From NCBI GenBank assembly GCA_050633625.1, contig JBOEGW010000002.1, positions 1 to 64,000 of the forward strand: a stretch of DNA of 64,000 nt, written 5' to 3'. The translations under genes and the position numbers were made by a program. Below are positions 1 to 8,324 of this stretch, piece after piece. The notes beneath the pieces are model-generated. The model saw nothing but the letters and a program-made list of their open reading frames with translations. It was not told where the DNA came from and ran no database searches. Each line of letters begins with the position of its first letter. The first letter of the stretch is position 1. The DNA comes from JBOEGW01 sp050633625 (GTDB lineage Bacteria; Pseudomonadota; Alphaproteobacteria; Rhodobacterales; Rhodobacteraceae).

Positions 1-1
1 C

Positions 2-130
2 CCCATGTTTTGTCCACTCCCATTGATGGAATGGGGCTCCAGGTTCGCCGATGTACTGACCAAGGTCGAACTCCGCCAGTTCGACCCCGAAGAAATGGAT
101 GCGGCAGTCGCCTGGGTACGCGAAGGCTAG
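2..130 (+). CDS. 3' end of a gene cut by the window edge, possibly a SpoIIAA/STAS-like protein
   Basis: An open frame enters from the left edge and ends at a TAG stop. The last residues, ending FDPEEMDAAVAWVREG, resemble the C-terminal helix of SpoIIAA-like (STAS/SEC14) small proteins, which typically finish with a similar acidic 'EA-AW-R' helix. Only about 42 residues are visible, so the family call is a guess from the tail alone. A short run of G follows the stop. Confidence 0.35.
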   Translation, partial: PMFCPLPLMEWGSRFADVLTKVELRQFDPEEMDAAVAWVREG

Positions 131-309
131 GGGGGGGCTACCAACCAGCTGCCTTCGCATAGCCAGAGTCAGTTATTGGCGGTTTCTAGAGGAAGTCGGG
201 GAAATCAAACAGCACCCACCGCCTTTCGCATTCCGCCTGCTATTAGCGCAGCGGCATCCGTTGCGATCAGAAGGATGTTCGCACGAGGTGGCGCCACCAG
301 GAATCTCGG

Positions 310-483
310 TTACCAGTCAGGATCAAACTTGTCCTTGAAATTCCGCAACCCATCGAAGTTGTAGAAATGTCCTCCGTGACGATAGACAAGCGCGCCGAAC
401 TTCGCAGTCCAGCGGCTGCCCTTGCGGGTTTCGAGACCGGCAAGCGGTGAAATCGTAATGTTTTGATTGGGACCTGACTCCGC
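310..483 (-). pseudogene. 3' remnant of an mprF-type lysylphosphatidylglycerol synthase
   Basis: Read on the reverse strand, this frame encodes a short peptide containing SPLAGLE, then LVYRHGGHFYNFDGLR and KDKFDPDW before the stop. That is the typical C-terminus of the DUF2156/MprF aminoacyl-phosphatidylglycerol transferase domain. The homology starts abruptly around position 455 and an in-frame stop lies at 484-486, so at least 90 percent of the gene is missing. No start codon or ribosome site is visible. The fragment probably marks a junction where the plasmid recombined with chromosomal DNA. The protein family is fairly clear; the way it was truncated is inference. Confidence 0.65.
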
Positions 484-667
484 TTAATTTACATAAACTT
501 CATTATGCGTGACTGACGCTGTTTCGTGTCATGGTGTATTGACGGTCATCGCTACTCGCCCTAGTAGCATTTGCAACACCAAGTACCCGGAACTGCATGC
601 ACATTGGTCCTCTGTCTCTAAGCACCGATTTTCGATTTTTCTGCTCCGTCATCTTCGAATGTAACAT

Positions 668-684
668 ATATCGCGTGGCGATAT
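668..684. promoter_or_regulatory. Palindromic operator in front of the XRE regulator
   Basis: Perfect inverted repeat ATATCGC-GTG-GCGATAT, 27 bases before the start codon of the helix-turn-helix gene. A symmetric site here fits autoregulation by a dimeric XRE-type repressor. Seen directly; the binding protein is inferred from proximity. Confidence 0.55.
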
Positions 685-711
685 TTCGCGCACCGTGTCC
701 GTTTCGCGGGC

Positions 712-921
712 ATGAACTTGCGGGACCGTGTAGCACTGAACATCCAGGAATTGAGACGCGCCCGCGGCCTCAGCCAGGAGGAGCTTGCTCATCGGGCCGA
801 TGTGAGCCGCGGCCATATGGGCAAGGTCGAGAACGCCAAGTTCGCGGCCTCGCTCGACCTTCTCGAACGCATCGCCCGGGCGCTCAATGTCGACCCCGAA
901 GTACTCTTCGCGAGGCGCTAG
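712..921 (+). CDS. Small XRE-family helix-turn-helix regulator
   Basis: This 69-residue protein is essentially one Cro/C1-type helix-turn-helix domain. The pattern LRRARGLSQEELAHRADVS followed by ENAKFAASLDLLERIARALNVD shows the scaffold, recognition and dimerisation helices in standard order and spacing. There is no extra sensor domain, so it is probably a simple repressor like those controlling plasmid or phage modules. A perfect palindrome lies just upstream and is a likely autoregulatory site. The next gene on the same strand begins 76 bases downstream and might be co-transcribed. DNA-binding function is confident; the regulated genes are unknown. Confidence 0.9.
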   Translation: MNLRDRVALNIQELRRARGLSQEELAHRADVSRGHMGKVENAKFAASLDLLERIARALNVDPEVLFARR

Positions 922-997
922 TGCGCTTCCTGAGGCTTTGATCCTGTCCCCCAACGCGAGGACATAACGGCAAGAACGGTACGAGTGGCGCGGGTAC

Positions 998-1198
998 ATG
1001 GCGAAGAGAAAGACAGGCTGGCCTTTCCAGGAAGGGTTTCTGAACGACGGAACACAGGAGATCCACCTGTTCACCGATTACCGTTGGAATAATGGCTCGG
1101 TGAGTCGCCGCTGGCATGTCGATCCAGAACGTTTTGATGCAGACCGTGCCGACCTGCGCCCAGTCTCCCTGAAGGCATCGGACAGTTCGGATCAGTAG
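998..1198 (+). CDS. Hypothetical small protein
   Basis: A 66-residue frame with balanced, protein-like composition (FQEGFLNDGTQEIHLFTDYR in its first half). No known motif was recognised. It follows the XRE regulator in the same direction, and its end overlaps the 3' end of the TrbM-like gene on the other strand by 7 bases, an arrangement typical of genuinely converging genes. No strong ribosome-binding site precedes the ATG, which lowers confidence. A role as a small partner of the regulator is possible but purely positional. Confidence 0.4.
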   Translation: MAKRKTGWPFQEGFLNDGTQEIHLFTDYRWNNGSVSRRWHVDPERFDADRADLRPVSLKASDSSDQ

Positions 1199-1770
1199 GA
1201 AAACCACTCCGAATGGCCCATGTTGCCCTCAAAGTCACCGAACTCGACCATGATGCTGCGGGCATAAAAGTGCCATAAGCCTCCGCCCGACGGATAGGCG
1301 ATCTCCTGCCCGCTTTCCGAGACGAATGTCGCGGGCCAGGGGGTGTGGGAGCCGTAGACCCGCTGGATGTAGCGGCAGGTCCGGTTTTCGCGATCGCAGG
1401 AGCGGATCGACCAGTCCCACTGGCGCGGTTCGTCGCGCGGCTCGTAGGAGCGCCCGGTGAACCAGATCACATGAGTGCGGTTCAGCCATTCATACTCCGG
1501 CAAGTTTGTATCGAGCTCGCCCTCTCCGCCGGGCCCACCCAGCTCGACCGGCACATGGGCAAAGGTGCAGACCCCGAAAGGCGGCAGGCTCGGCCAGGGT
1601 GTGATCCGACGAATCATCGTGCGATAGGCCCGCGCGCAGACGGCACTCGGTGGGAAACCACCCGCCATGCAGAGCATGATGGCGCAGTCGATATCATAGG
1701 CCTGCGCCTTCACCGGCACCCCAAGAGCACCAAACACCCCGATTATCGCCGCCATCGCCTGCCGTTTCAT
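1192..1770 (-). CDS. Exported Cys-rich protein, TrbM/KikA-like conjugal transfer protein
   Basis: The 192-residue product starts at an ATG preceded by GGAGAG at good spacing; a longer frame exists but has no ribosome site. Residues 1-23 form a signal peptide (MKRQAM, hydrophobic core, ending AQA). The mature part begins with DIDCAIMLCMAGG, further Cys residues and an AYRTMIRRIT helix, the pattern of TrbM/KikA proteins. Two more Cys lie at SCDRENRTC. These proteins are periplasmic accessories of conjugative pili. The gene stands divergent from the virB operon, supporting a transfer-related role. Export is well supported; TrbM membership is moderate. Confidence 0.6.
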   Translation of the reverse strand: MKRQAMAAIIGVFGALGVPVKAQAYDIDCAIMLCMAGGFPPSAVCARAYRTMIRRITPWPSLPPFGVCTFAHVPVELGGPGGEGELDTNLPEYEWLNRTHVIWFTGRSYEPRDEPRQWDWSIRSCDRENRTCRYIQRVYGSHTPWPATFVSESGQEIAYPSGGGLWHFYARSIMVEFGDFEGNMGHSEWFSY

Positions 1771-1902
1771 GTCACTCTCCCGCAAAAGTTGCGGCAACTA
1801 TCGTGCAATTTGTTTTTTTATGCAATCTGTCGTATTGACTCTATATGTCTTTATGGCCTTAGTGTCGTGAAGTAGAAGGGCTCTCGTGGGGAGAGTCCGA
1901 AC

Positions 1903-2217
1903 ATGCCGATAGCGCGCAACCAGATCCTGATCACCATCGATGGTGTGAAAGACCTTCAAGAAGAAGGCATCGCGTTCCGCTGCCGGTATGAACTCGTAGG
2001 GTTCACGGACGATGGCAAGCCGCGCTACCAGTGCATCTACCTGCGCGCGGGCGAGCCGGAAGCCATTCTGGTCTCGACCCGGATCACCCCACACGGACCT
2101 GAGCCGCGGTATTTCAACATATGGCCGGGGCTCTTCAAACATCATCTCGAGTTCGGTGACGGGCGCGATCTGCGCTTTGGTCCTGACTACAGCATCACCC
2201 TCGAGGAGCGCGGCTGA
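1903..2217 (+). CDS. Hypothetical protein at the head of the virB operon
   Basis: The 104-residue protein has an ATG preceded by GGGGAGAG. It has no signal peptide or membrane segment and no family I can name; segments such as RCRYELVGFTDDGKPRYQCIYL look like a compact beta-rich fold. The ribosome site can pair with an upstream CTCTC to form a hairpin, so translation may be regulated, but this is inference. It is the first gene of the T4SS block and overlaps the preferred start of the transglycosylase behind it. A regulatory or operon-leader role is possible. Confidence 0.6.
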   Translation: MPIARNQILITIDGVKDLQEEGIAFRCRYELVGFTDDGKPRYQCIYLRAGEPEAILVSTRITPHGPEPRYFNIWPGLFKHHLEFGDGRDLRFGPDYSITLEERG

Positions 2218-2854
2218 CGTCATCGCCTTCGGTCGCGACGGCACGGCCCGGACCTCGGGCTGGACTTTCCACGGCGCGAGGCCTGCCTGGGCGGGGCTGG
2301 ATGATAGCGCTGAGGCCGAAGTGGTTCTGGCCTCGCTGGTCGCCACGCCGCCGTCCGGACGCGACGACATCCTCTCCCTGATCCGGACGACTGCTGATCG
2401 CCATCAGGGGAACCGTGCCCTGCGCCGAGCTGGTCTGAGTGCCGACGACTGGCAGTTCCTGTTCCGAGCACTGGTCGAGGCCGAAAGCAGCTACAACCCA
2501 ACTGCCGTCAGCCCCAAGGGTGCCTATGGTCTTGGCCAGCTGATGCCAGACACGGCCCGTGCCCTCGGGGTCGATCCGCGCAATCCGTCCCAGAACCTCG
2601 ATGGCGCGGCGCGCTATCTGCTCGGGCAGCTCGCCATGTTCAAGGACATCGACCTGGCGCTGGCAGCCTATAATGCCGGGCCGCACCGGGTGGTCGAGTA
2701 TTCCGGCATCCCGCCTTTCACCGAGACCCGCGAGTATATCGCGCGCATCCATCGGATCCGGTCCCGGCTGGCAGGCCCTCCCGTTTCCGCTCCGGACATC
2801 CGCGTCGCAGACGATGTTCCAGCCCACGCGCCCGTCCACATCGATCTTCAGTAA
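2156..2854 (+). CDS. virB1: VirB1-like lytic transglycosylase
   Basis: The C-terminal two thirds is a soluble lytic transglycosylase (SLT) domain: catalytic Glu in FRALVEAESSYNP, then SPKGAYGLGQLMP, and later LALAAYNAGPHRV. It would locally open peptidoglycan so the T4SS can span the envelope. The start is uncertain. An upstream ATG at 2012 would run through the previous gene; a GTG at 2156 gives a plausible signal sequence (hydrophobic ICALVLTTASP ending near SAA), and I prefer it. Length about 232 residues is normal for VirB1. virB2 follows 16 bases downstream. Confidence 0.85.
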   Translation: MTGAICALVLTTASPSRSAADVIAFGRDGTARTSGWTFHGARPAWAGLDDSAEAEVVLASLVATPPSGRDDILSLIRTTADRHQGNRALRRAGLSADDWQFLFRALVEAESSYNPTAVSPKGAYGLGQLMPDTARALGVDPRNPSQNLDGAARYLLGQLAMFKDIDLALAAYNAGPHRVVEYSGIPPFTETREYIARIHRIRSRLAGPPVSAPDIRVADDVPAHAPVHIDLQ

Positions 2855-2870
2855 AACAAGGGAACCTCGC

Positions 2871-3152
2871 ATGCTTCGACATCGCCTCAGCCGCCTCTTG
2901 CCTGCCGCCACAACCCTGGCGGCTTTCGCAACGCCCGCCCTCGCGCAGGACTTGTCACCCATCCAAACCATGCTGGAAACCGTCGAGGCCGCGCTGACCG
3001 GTCCGATCGGGATCGCGGTCGCGACGCTCGCGGTCATCGGCACCGGTTTCATGTGCATGATGGGACGGCTCAACTGGGGCTGGTTCGCCTCGGTCATCAT
3101 CGGGATCGTGCTGATCTTCTCGGCCGGCACCATCGTCGACGGCTTCTCCTGA
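2871..3152 (+). CDS. virB2: VirB2 pilin (TrbC family)
   Basis: A 93-residue precursor: basic N-terminus (MLRHRLSR), long hydrophobic signal ending ATPALA, then a short mature protein with two membrane segments (IGIAVATLAVIGTGFMC and FASVIIGIVLIFSAG) separated by the short loop MMGRLNWGW. This is the standard architecture of VirB2 major pilins, which are extracted from the inner membrane and polymerised into the conjugative pilus. AAGGGA lies about 8 bases before the ATG. The order virB1-virB2-virB3 is canonical. Confidence 0.92.
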   Translation: MLRHRLSRLLPAATTLAAFATPALAQDLSPIQTMLETVEAALTGPIGIAVATLAVIGTGFMCMMGRLNWGWFASVIIGIVLIFSAGTIVDGFS

Positions 3153-3167
3153 GGTTGGAGAATAGAG

Positions 3168-3446
3168 TTGGCAGAACGATCTCCCCTCTTTCTGGGCCTC
3201 GCCCGTCCGCCCAAGTATCTGGGCTTGCCCGTCGGATACCTCGTGGTTCTGGCGACCGGGGTCGTTCTGCCGTTTATCTGGACGAAGTCGATGGTCTTCT
3301 TCCTGATTGGTCTCATCGCCTATCCGATCCTCTGGTTCGTCGCTGACCGCGAACCGCATTTCTTCGAGGTTCTGCGCGTCTCCTATGGATCGGTGCGCCC
3401 GACGAAGAACCGGGCCCTGCATGGAGGCGACAGCTTTGGCGCTTGA
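3168..3446 (+). CDS. virB3: VirB3 inner-membrane T4SS protein
   Basis: A 92-residue protein with the VirB3/AvhB3 pattern: a soluble N-terminus (SPLFLGLARPPKYLGLPVGY), two membrane segments, and a C-terminal stretch ending FFEVLRVSYGSVRPTKNR. It starts with TTG behind a GGAG-type site at 3155, 15 bases after virB2. The 3' end overlaps virB4 by 26 bases. VirB3 binds the VirB4 ATPase and helps assemble the inner-membrane complex. Confidence 0.9.
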   Translation: MAERSPLFLGLARPPKYLGLPVGYLVVLATGVVLPFIWTKSMVFFLIGLIAYPILWFVADREPHFFEVLRVSYGSVRPTKNRALHGGDSFGA

Positions 3447-5814
3447 TGCAGGCACCCTTTCCACTCACGGAACCGCGCTTCTTCAGGCCGGCGGCGGGAA
3501 CTTCGCGCGAGAGAGTTATCTCGCCGAACACCTGCCGTATTTCGCGCTCGCGGATGACGATGTGATGGTGCTGCGCGAGGGCGACCTTATGGCGACCCTG
3601 CGCCTTGATGGGCTCAATCCGATGACCAGCGAGGATGCCCGGCTCGACGCGCTCAAACGCGCGGTCGCTGCCATCGTCGCCCAGACCGGCAACGCCTTCG
3701 GTTTCTACATCCACCGGATCTCCGTACCGCAGGATCTCGGGATGCGCCCCATCGAGGGCGATAGCTTTGCCGCCGCGATCGACGCGCGCTGGCAGGCCCA
3801 TGTCAAGGACATGCGCCCGGCCAAGCGCCAGCTCTATCTCAGCGTCATCCGGCGCCCCGACATCTCGGCCCGCATTCCGCTCCTGCGCGCGTTGGCCCGC
3901 AAGGCCTGGGTCAAGGACCGCGCGACCCGGATGCAGGAGCTGAACGAGGTCGTGGGCTTTTTCGAGGTGGCGCTCTCCTCGGCCAACCCTGTGCGCCTGA
4001 CCCGCAAGGGCGGTGAATGGCTGGGCTACCTCAACACGCTGAACGCGGGGGCATTCTCTCCCATTGCCTTCGGGCAAAGCGCCCTGCCCCTTTCACATAC
4101 CTTGAGCAATTGCCGCGCCACCTTCGACGGCGACGTCGTCACCTTGGCCGACGCTGTGACAGGCGCGGTCAAATACGGCGCGCTCTTTTCGATGAAAACC
4201 TATCCGGCCCTCACCGACGTTACGCTGCTCGACGCCCTCGACCTTCCCCTCGACATCGTGCTGACGAATTCTTTCAGCCCGATCCCGAACAACATCATGG
4301 CCGAACGCATTCAACGCATCATCCGTCAGATGCATGCCTCCGACGATGCCGCCGTCTCCCTGCGGGAACAGCTCGGCCAAGCCGCCGACGATCAGGAGGC
4401 GGGCCGCATTGCCTTCGGGGACCATCACCTCTCCATCGCGGTCTATGCGCCAGATCGCGACACGCTCGAGCGCGCCGCCGCCCAGATCAAGCGCGTCGGT
4501 CAGGAGATCATGTCGGTGATCGTCCGCGAGACCATGGCGCTGAAAGCCACCTACTTCGCGCAATCCCCCGGCAATTTCGGCTACCGCGCCCGCAAGACGC
4601 CGATCTCCTCGATCAACTTCGCCGACTTCGCAGCCCTCCATGGCAGCGTCGAGGGGCGCGGCCCAGACCAGTCGCCATGGGGTCAGACCATCTCGGTCCT
4701 GCCCACGGTCGGCACCTCGGGCTATCGCTTCAATTTCCATGAGGCGGGCACCCCGGGTAAGGAACCCACGGTCGGCCACACCCTCGTCTTGGGTCGCACC
4801 GGCACAGGCAAGACGCTGACCACCGCCTTCCTCGCGGCACAGGCGCAGCGGGTCGGCGCGCGGCTCTTCTTCTTCGATAAAGATCGCGGCCTCGAGATGG
4901 CCGTGCGCGCCCTCGGTGGCCGCTATAACGAGATCCGCGCGGGCGTGCCCACGGGCCTGAACCCGCTCGATACCGAAATCGACGAACGTGGCCGCGCCTG
5001 GCTCTCGGATTGGCTTGCGACACTTCTCACACGCAACGGAACCCTCACCGGCGAGCAGTCACGACACATCCAAAGCGCGGTCTCGCAAAATGCCCATGCC
5101 GAGGGCTCGCTCCGGCGCTTCGCGAGTTTCGAGACCCTGTTTCAGTCGCTCGATGACGATGGCGAGCTACAGTCCCGCGTCGCCGAATGGGCCCCGGGCG
5201 GGCGCTATGGCTGGGTCTTCGACGAGCCGGAACAGGGTCGCGGCCTCAAGATGTCCGGCGACATCCTCGGCTTCGACATGACCGAAATCCTCGACATGAC
5301 CACCGAGCGCATGGCGGTGCTCTCCTATGTCTTTCGTCAGATCGAACGGCTGGTGGAAGACCGCCGCCCCACCATCATCGTGCTCGACGAGGCCTGGAAG
5401 CTCTTGGACGATCCCTACTTCGGGGCGCGGCTCGAGAACTGGCTGGTCACGTTGCGCAAGATGAACTGCGTCGTGATCATGATGACGCAGTATCCGAGCC
5501 AGCTGCGGGAGTCCCGCGTCGGCAAGACCATCGTCGAGACGGTCCCGACCCAGATCCTCTTCCCGAACGACCGTGCCACCATCTCGGATTACGACTTCCT
5601 GCGCGTGAACGCCAAGGAGGCGGCCCTCCTTGTCCAACCCACCATCGGGCAGCGTATCGCGCTTGTTCGCTCGGCGGGCGACAGCGTCTTCGTCGATGCG
5701 GACCTGTCAGCGCTTGGCAGCCTCCTCCCCATCCTTGGCGGCGGCGCCACCGGAGAGGCGCGCGTACCCGCCGATTGGCGCACCAGCCCTGATTTCTGGA
5801 GACATGTGATATGA
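3421..5814 (+). CDS. virB4: VirB4 T4SS ATPase
   Basis: About 797 residues, the usual length. Walker A GRTGTGKT lies near residue 457 and Walker B IIVLDEAWKLLDD near 652, followed by an RKMNCVVIMMTQYPSQ segment. The N-terminal half is the VirB4/CagE domain that contacts the pore. The start is taken at the ATG overlapping virB3, giving MEATALALDAG; the longer open frame upstream would run through virB3. VirB4 is an inner-membrane hexameric ATPase for pilus biogenesis and substrate transfer. Its stop overlaps the next start in an ATGA, so translation is probably coupled. Confidence 0.95.
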   Translation: MEATALALDAGTLSTHGTALLQAGGGNFARESYLAEHLPYFALADDDVMVLREGDLMATLRLDGLNPMTSEDARLDALKRAVAAIVAQTGNAFGFYIHRISVPQDLGMRPIEGDSFAAAIDARWQAHVKDMRPAKRQLYLSVIRRPDISARIPLLRALARKAWVKDRATRMQELNEVVGFFEVALSSANPVRLTRKGGEWLGYLNTLNAGAFSPIAFGQSALPLSHTLSNCRATFDGDVVTLADAVTGAVKYGALFSMKTYPALTDVTLLDALDLPLDIVLTNSFSPIPNNIMAERIQRIIRQMHASDDAAVSLREQLGQAADDQEAGRIAFGDHHLSIAVYAPDRDTLERAAAQIKRVGQEIMSVIVRETMALKATYFAQSPGNFGYRARKTPISSINFADFAALHGSVEGRGPDQSPWGQTISVLPTVGTSGYRFNFHEAGTPGKEPTVGHTLVLGRTGTGKTLTTAFLAAQAQRVGARLFFFDKDRGLEMAVRALGGRYNEIRAGVPTGLNPLDTEIDERGRAWLSDWLATLLTRNGTLTGEQSRHIQSAVSQNAHAEGSLRRFASFETLFQSLDDDGELQSRVAEWAPGGRYGWVFDEPEQGRGLKMSGDILGFDMTEILDMTTERMAVLSYVFRQIERLVEDRRPTIIVLDEAWKLLDDPYFGARLENWLVTLRKMNCVVIMMTQYPSQLRESRVGKTIVETVPTQILFPNDRATISDYDFLRVNAKEAALLVQPTIGQRIALVRSAGDSVFVDADLSALGSLLPILGGGATGEARVPADWRTSPDFWRHVI

Positions 5815-6020
5815 GCTTGAAACCCCTCCTCGCGCTTTGCGCCGCCGCAAGCCTGCTCGCCGCTTGCGAGAAATACACCGAGAAGACCTCGCCCTGCTTC
5901 GGGCGCGATGGCGAACCGCAGGTGACGCGGTCCGCCCTCTCCTTCTCGACCATGGGCGCTCCGGTCCAGCAGGCCGCCAAGCCAGACTGCAGCTTCGAGC
6001 CCCTGCCCCGTCCTGAATGA
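5811..6020 (+). CDS. Small lipoprotein in the VirB7 position
   Basis: The 69-residue product has a lipobox: a hydrophobic leader followed by LLAAC, so lipidation at Cys19 is expected. The mature part is short with two further Cys (SPCFG and PDCSF), which could form a disulphide. In T4SS loci a small lipoprotein, VirB7, stabilises VirB9 in the outer-membrane ring; this gene has the right size and type but sits after virB4 instead of before virB8. It overlaps both neighbours by four bases. VirB7-like function is inferred. Confidence 0.75.
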   Translation: MSLKPLLALCAAASLLAACEKYTEKTSPCFGRDGEPQVTRSALSFSTMGAPVQQAAKPDCSFEPLPRPE

Positions 6021-7129
6021 GCCGCGCCGCGATCATATCCGCCGGGTTCTGCCTCGGCCTCGGCGCTTTGCCCGCGCATGCCCAGGGAGTGCCGACGCAG
6101 GACAATTCCGCGATCGGCCGCGCGATTGCACGGGTCACGGCGCTCGCCGAAGATCTAGGTGTCCAGCAGGACAAGGACCGGACCGAGACGACGCTGGCCG
6201 ATGTCCAGGCCGACCAGCTCCGCGTCCTCGAGGAGATGACGGCGGCAATCACCGGTCCCGGCTTCGATATCCGCGCGCTCGAGGGCAATGCGGATTTCGG
6301 AGTGGCGGCGGTCTATCCCAATTTCGATGCAAGCCCCATGAACAGCCGCCTTTTCGGTGAGGGCCGCGAGACGGTCGAGATGATGATCGTCGAAGTTGCG
6401 GGCGAGTTCGCAGGCGCCCCCGGTGTGGCCCGCGCCGGTCTCTCAGCCACCCAGTGGCGCTGCCTCTTCCAGGCCCTGATCAAGCAGGAGAGCCGATTCA
6501 ACGTCGCCGCCCAAAGCCCGGTCGGGGCCTATGGCCTGACTCAGCTCATGCCCGGCACCGCCTCCGATCTTGGAGTCGACCGCTATGACGTGAAAGACAA
6601 CCTCCGCGGCGGCGCACGTTACATCACCACGCAGCTCAACCGTTTCGGCAACATCCCCCATGCGCTCGCGGCCTATAACGCGGGCCCCGGCCGGGTCATC
6701 GAATACGGTGGCGTGCCGCCCTTCACTGAGACCCAAGGCTATGTCCGCAACATCTCCAAGTTCTACAACGAATACCTGGCCGTGGTGGGCGGAGCCGACG
6801 CGCTCGGCACGCTCTCGCCTTCGGACTTTGCGCTGGCCGAATATGCCAGCATCTCCGAGGCGGGCGTCTATTATGCCGCCGACAGTTCCGCCACGACCGA
6901 GCAAGTGATCAACCGCCTCCGCGCGATCATCCTGCAGATCGATGCCCAACCCAATGCCAAGGCGGCCTGGGAACTCAACACCTACGCCAAGGCCGAGATC
7001 GGCCGCATCCTCAACCTTCGCGTCCGGCTGATGGCGGCAAACCAGCAACGTGAGGCGGCCTACGCCCAACACCTCGTCGCCGACCGGCTGGCCGAGCGCG
7101 ACTTCATGCAGATGGGAGTTCCCGAATGA
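6017..7129 (+). CDS. Chimeric VirB5-like protein with an embedded lytic transglycosylase domain
   Basis: 370 residues with a signal peptide ending AHAQ. After it comes GVPTQDNSAIGRAIARVTALAEDLGVQ, closely parallel to the start of VirB5 encoded next door (GVPTFDGSQLGQLVAQ). The middle (about residues 145-240) is a full SLT domain with catalytic Glu in FQALIKQESRFN, GAYGLTQLMPGTA and ALAAYNAGPGRV. The C-terminal part (INRLRAIILQIDAQPNAKAA, then ELNTYAKAEIGRILNLRVRL) again matches the VirB5 C-terminal helix. The product thus looks like a VirB5 fold with a transglycosylase inserted. It is translationally coupled on both sides. It may place cell-wall cutting at the pilus base. Confidence 0.85.
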   Translation: MSRAAIISAGFCLGLGALPAHAQGVPTQDNSAIGRAIARVTALAEDLGVQQDKDRTETTLADVQADQLRVLEEMTAAITGPGFDIRALEGNADFGVAAVYPNFDASPMNSRLFGEGRETVEMMIVEVAGEFAGAPGVARAGLSATQWRCLFQALIKQESRFNVAAQSPVGAYGLTQLMPGTASDLGVDRYDVKDNLRGGARYITTQLNRFGNIPHALAAYNAGPGRVIEYGGVPPFTETQGYVRNISKFYNEYLAVVGGADALGTLSPSDFALAEYASISEAGVYYAADSSATTEQVINRLRAIILQIDAQPNAKAAWELNTYAKAEIGRILNLRVRLMAANQQREAAYAQHLVADRLAERDFMQMGVPE

Positions 7130-7893
7130 GACACCTGCTTCTGACGGTGGCCACGGTCACCACACTCGGGTTTGCCTCGCCCGCAACGGCCCAGGGCGTA
7201 CCAACCTTCGATGGCTCGCAGCTTGGTCAACTCGTGGCGCAGCTCGAACACATGGCTGAGGATCTGAACGTCCAGATGCAGCAGCTCGCCACCATGCGGC
7301 TGGAACTGGAGACCCAGCTGTCGCAGCTGACGAACCTCGAGGCGCAACTGACCTCGCTCATTGAGGGCAGCGGGTTGGGCGAGCTTTTTGCCACGGTCGA
7401 AGAGTTCCGCGCGCTGCGTGGTAAGCTGGTCGCGCCCCTCAACACCGCGCAGTCTTTGGCGAGCGGCGATTTCCTGAGCGGCTTCAATCCCGGTACCGAA
7501 CTGTCGGCCTCGGTCGAGCGCGTACTTTCAGGCAGCGGCTTCACCTCGGAACGACTGAGCACGCTTTCGGGATCGGATCAGCCTGCCGACAACCGCATCG
7601 CCGCTTCCGCCGGGGCCAGCGCCATGTTGTCGGTCGCGGCGCAGGAAAGCCATGAGGAAGCCGGGCAAAGCCTTGAGCGGCTCGAGACCATGGTCGGGCT
7701 CATCGACGATCAGGACGGGCTGAAGTCCGCGGTCGATCTCAACACCCGCGTCACCGCCGAGCTCGGGATCATCCTGACCCAGATCTGGCGGCTGGAAGCG
7801 GCCCAGGGCGTCAGTGCCGGCCAGCTTGGCGTCGTCGATGCAGCCACCCTCGCGGATGAGCGCAAGTTCCGCTCGATGGCGGTGGATCCATGA
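7126..7893 (+). CDS. virB5: VirB5-like minor pilin
   Basis: A 255-residue secreted protein: signal peptide ending ATAQG, then long amphipathic helices rich in Leu and Gln (AEDLNVQMQQLATMRLELET, QLSQLTNLEAQL) and a C-terminal helix (VDLNTRVTAELGIILTQIW). This all-helical layout fits VirB5/TrbJ-type proteins, which localise at pilus tips or serve in adhesion. It follows the chimeric gene with an ATGA overlap and shares its first and last segments, so the two are probably paralogues. Confidence 0.85.
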   Translation: MRHLLLTVATVTTLGFASPATAQGVPTFDGSQLGQLVAQLEHMAEDLNVQMQQLATMRLELETQLSQLTNLEAQLTSLIEGSGLGELFATVEEFRALRGKLVAPLNTAQSLASGDFLSGFNPGTELSASVERVLSGSGFTSERLSTLSGSDQPADNRIAASAGASAMLSVAAQESHEEAGQSLERLETMVGLIDDQDGLKSAVDLNTRVTAELGIILTQIWRLEAAQGVSAGQLGVVDAATLADERKFRSMAVDP

Positions 7894-8324
7894 GGACCTC
7901 CAAGCTTACCACGAGCCGCTTCACCCTGATGGAAGCCGGACTTCTGAGCCTTTCGCTTGCCCTGCCGCTCGGCCTCCTTGTCTTGCCTGACGCGGCATCA
8001 GGTCAGGATCGGCCCTTCACCTCTATGGAGATCGCACGAGAGGACGACGATGCGTGCCGCGTCCCAAAACCCCCCATGGATCTCGCCGAGACCGCATACT
8101 TGCGCAATGGCTACCGCGCGATCCTGCGCATCCTGATCGCCGAAGAGGCGCTGGCCTCGGAAACCTGCACCTGCCTGCTGGACCAGTTCACCTGGGATCA
8201 GGCGCTTGACGCACTGCCCCGGTTTCAGACCTCGGACAACCCGCGCCTGCCGTTCAAGGTGCTCGATCTCTACGCCCAAGCCGACGCGCTCGAGGCGCAA
8301 GTTGCGGAGGTCTGTGCGGAATAG
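7890..8324 (+). CDS. Exported T4SS-associated protein of unknown function
   Basis: A 144-residue protein with an N-terminal hydrophobic segment (GLLSLSLALPLGLLVLP, ending ASGQ) that should act as signal or anchor. The remainder is helical with three Cys (DACRVP, ETCTCLL, EVCAE). No family recognised. It overlaps virB5 by four bases and abuts virB6 directly, the slot often occupied by small entry-exclusion or lipoprotein genes in conjugation operons; that role is only suggested by position. An internal ATG at 7929 is an alternative start with a shorter leader. Confidence 0.7.
   Translation: MRTSKLTTSRFTLMEAGLLSLSLALPLGLLVLPDAASGQDRPFTSMEIAREDDDACRVPKPPMDLAETAYLRNGYRAILRILIAEEALASETCTCLLDQFTWDQALDALPRFQTSDNPRLPFKVLDLYAQADALEAQVAEVCAE

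Noticed and set aside
2195..3316. A 373-codon reverse open frame across virB1-virB3
   Set aside because: Antisense to three well-recognised genes, with no plausible fold or start signal.
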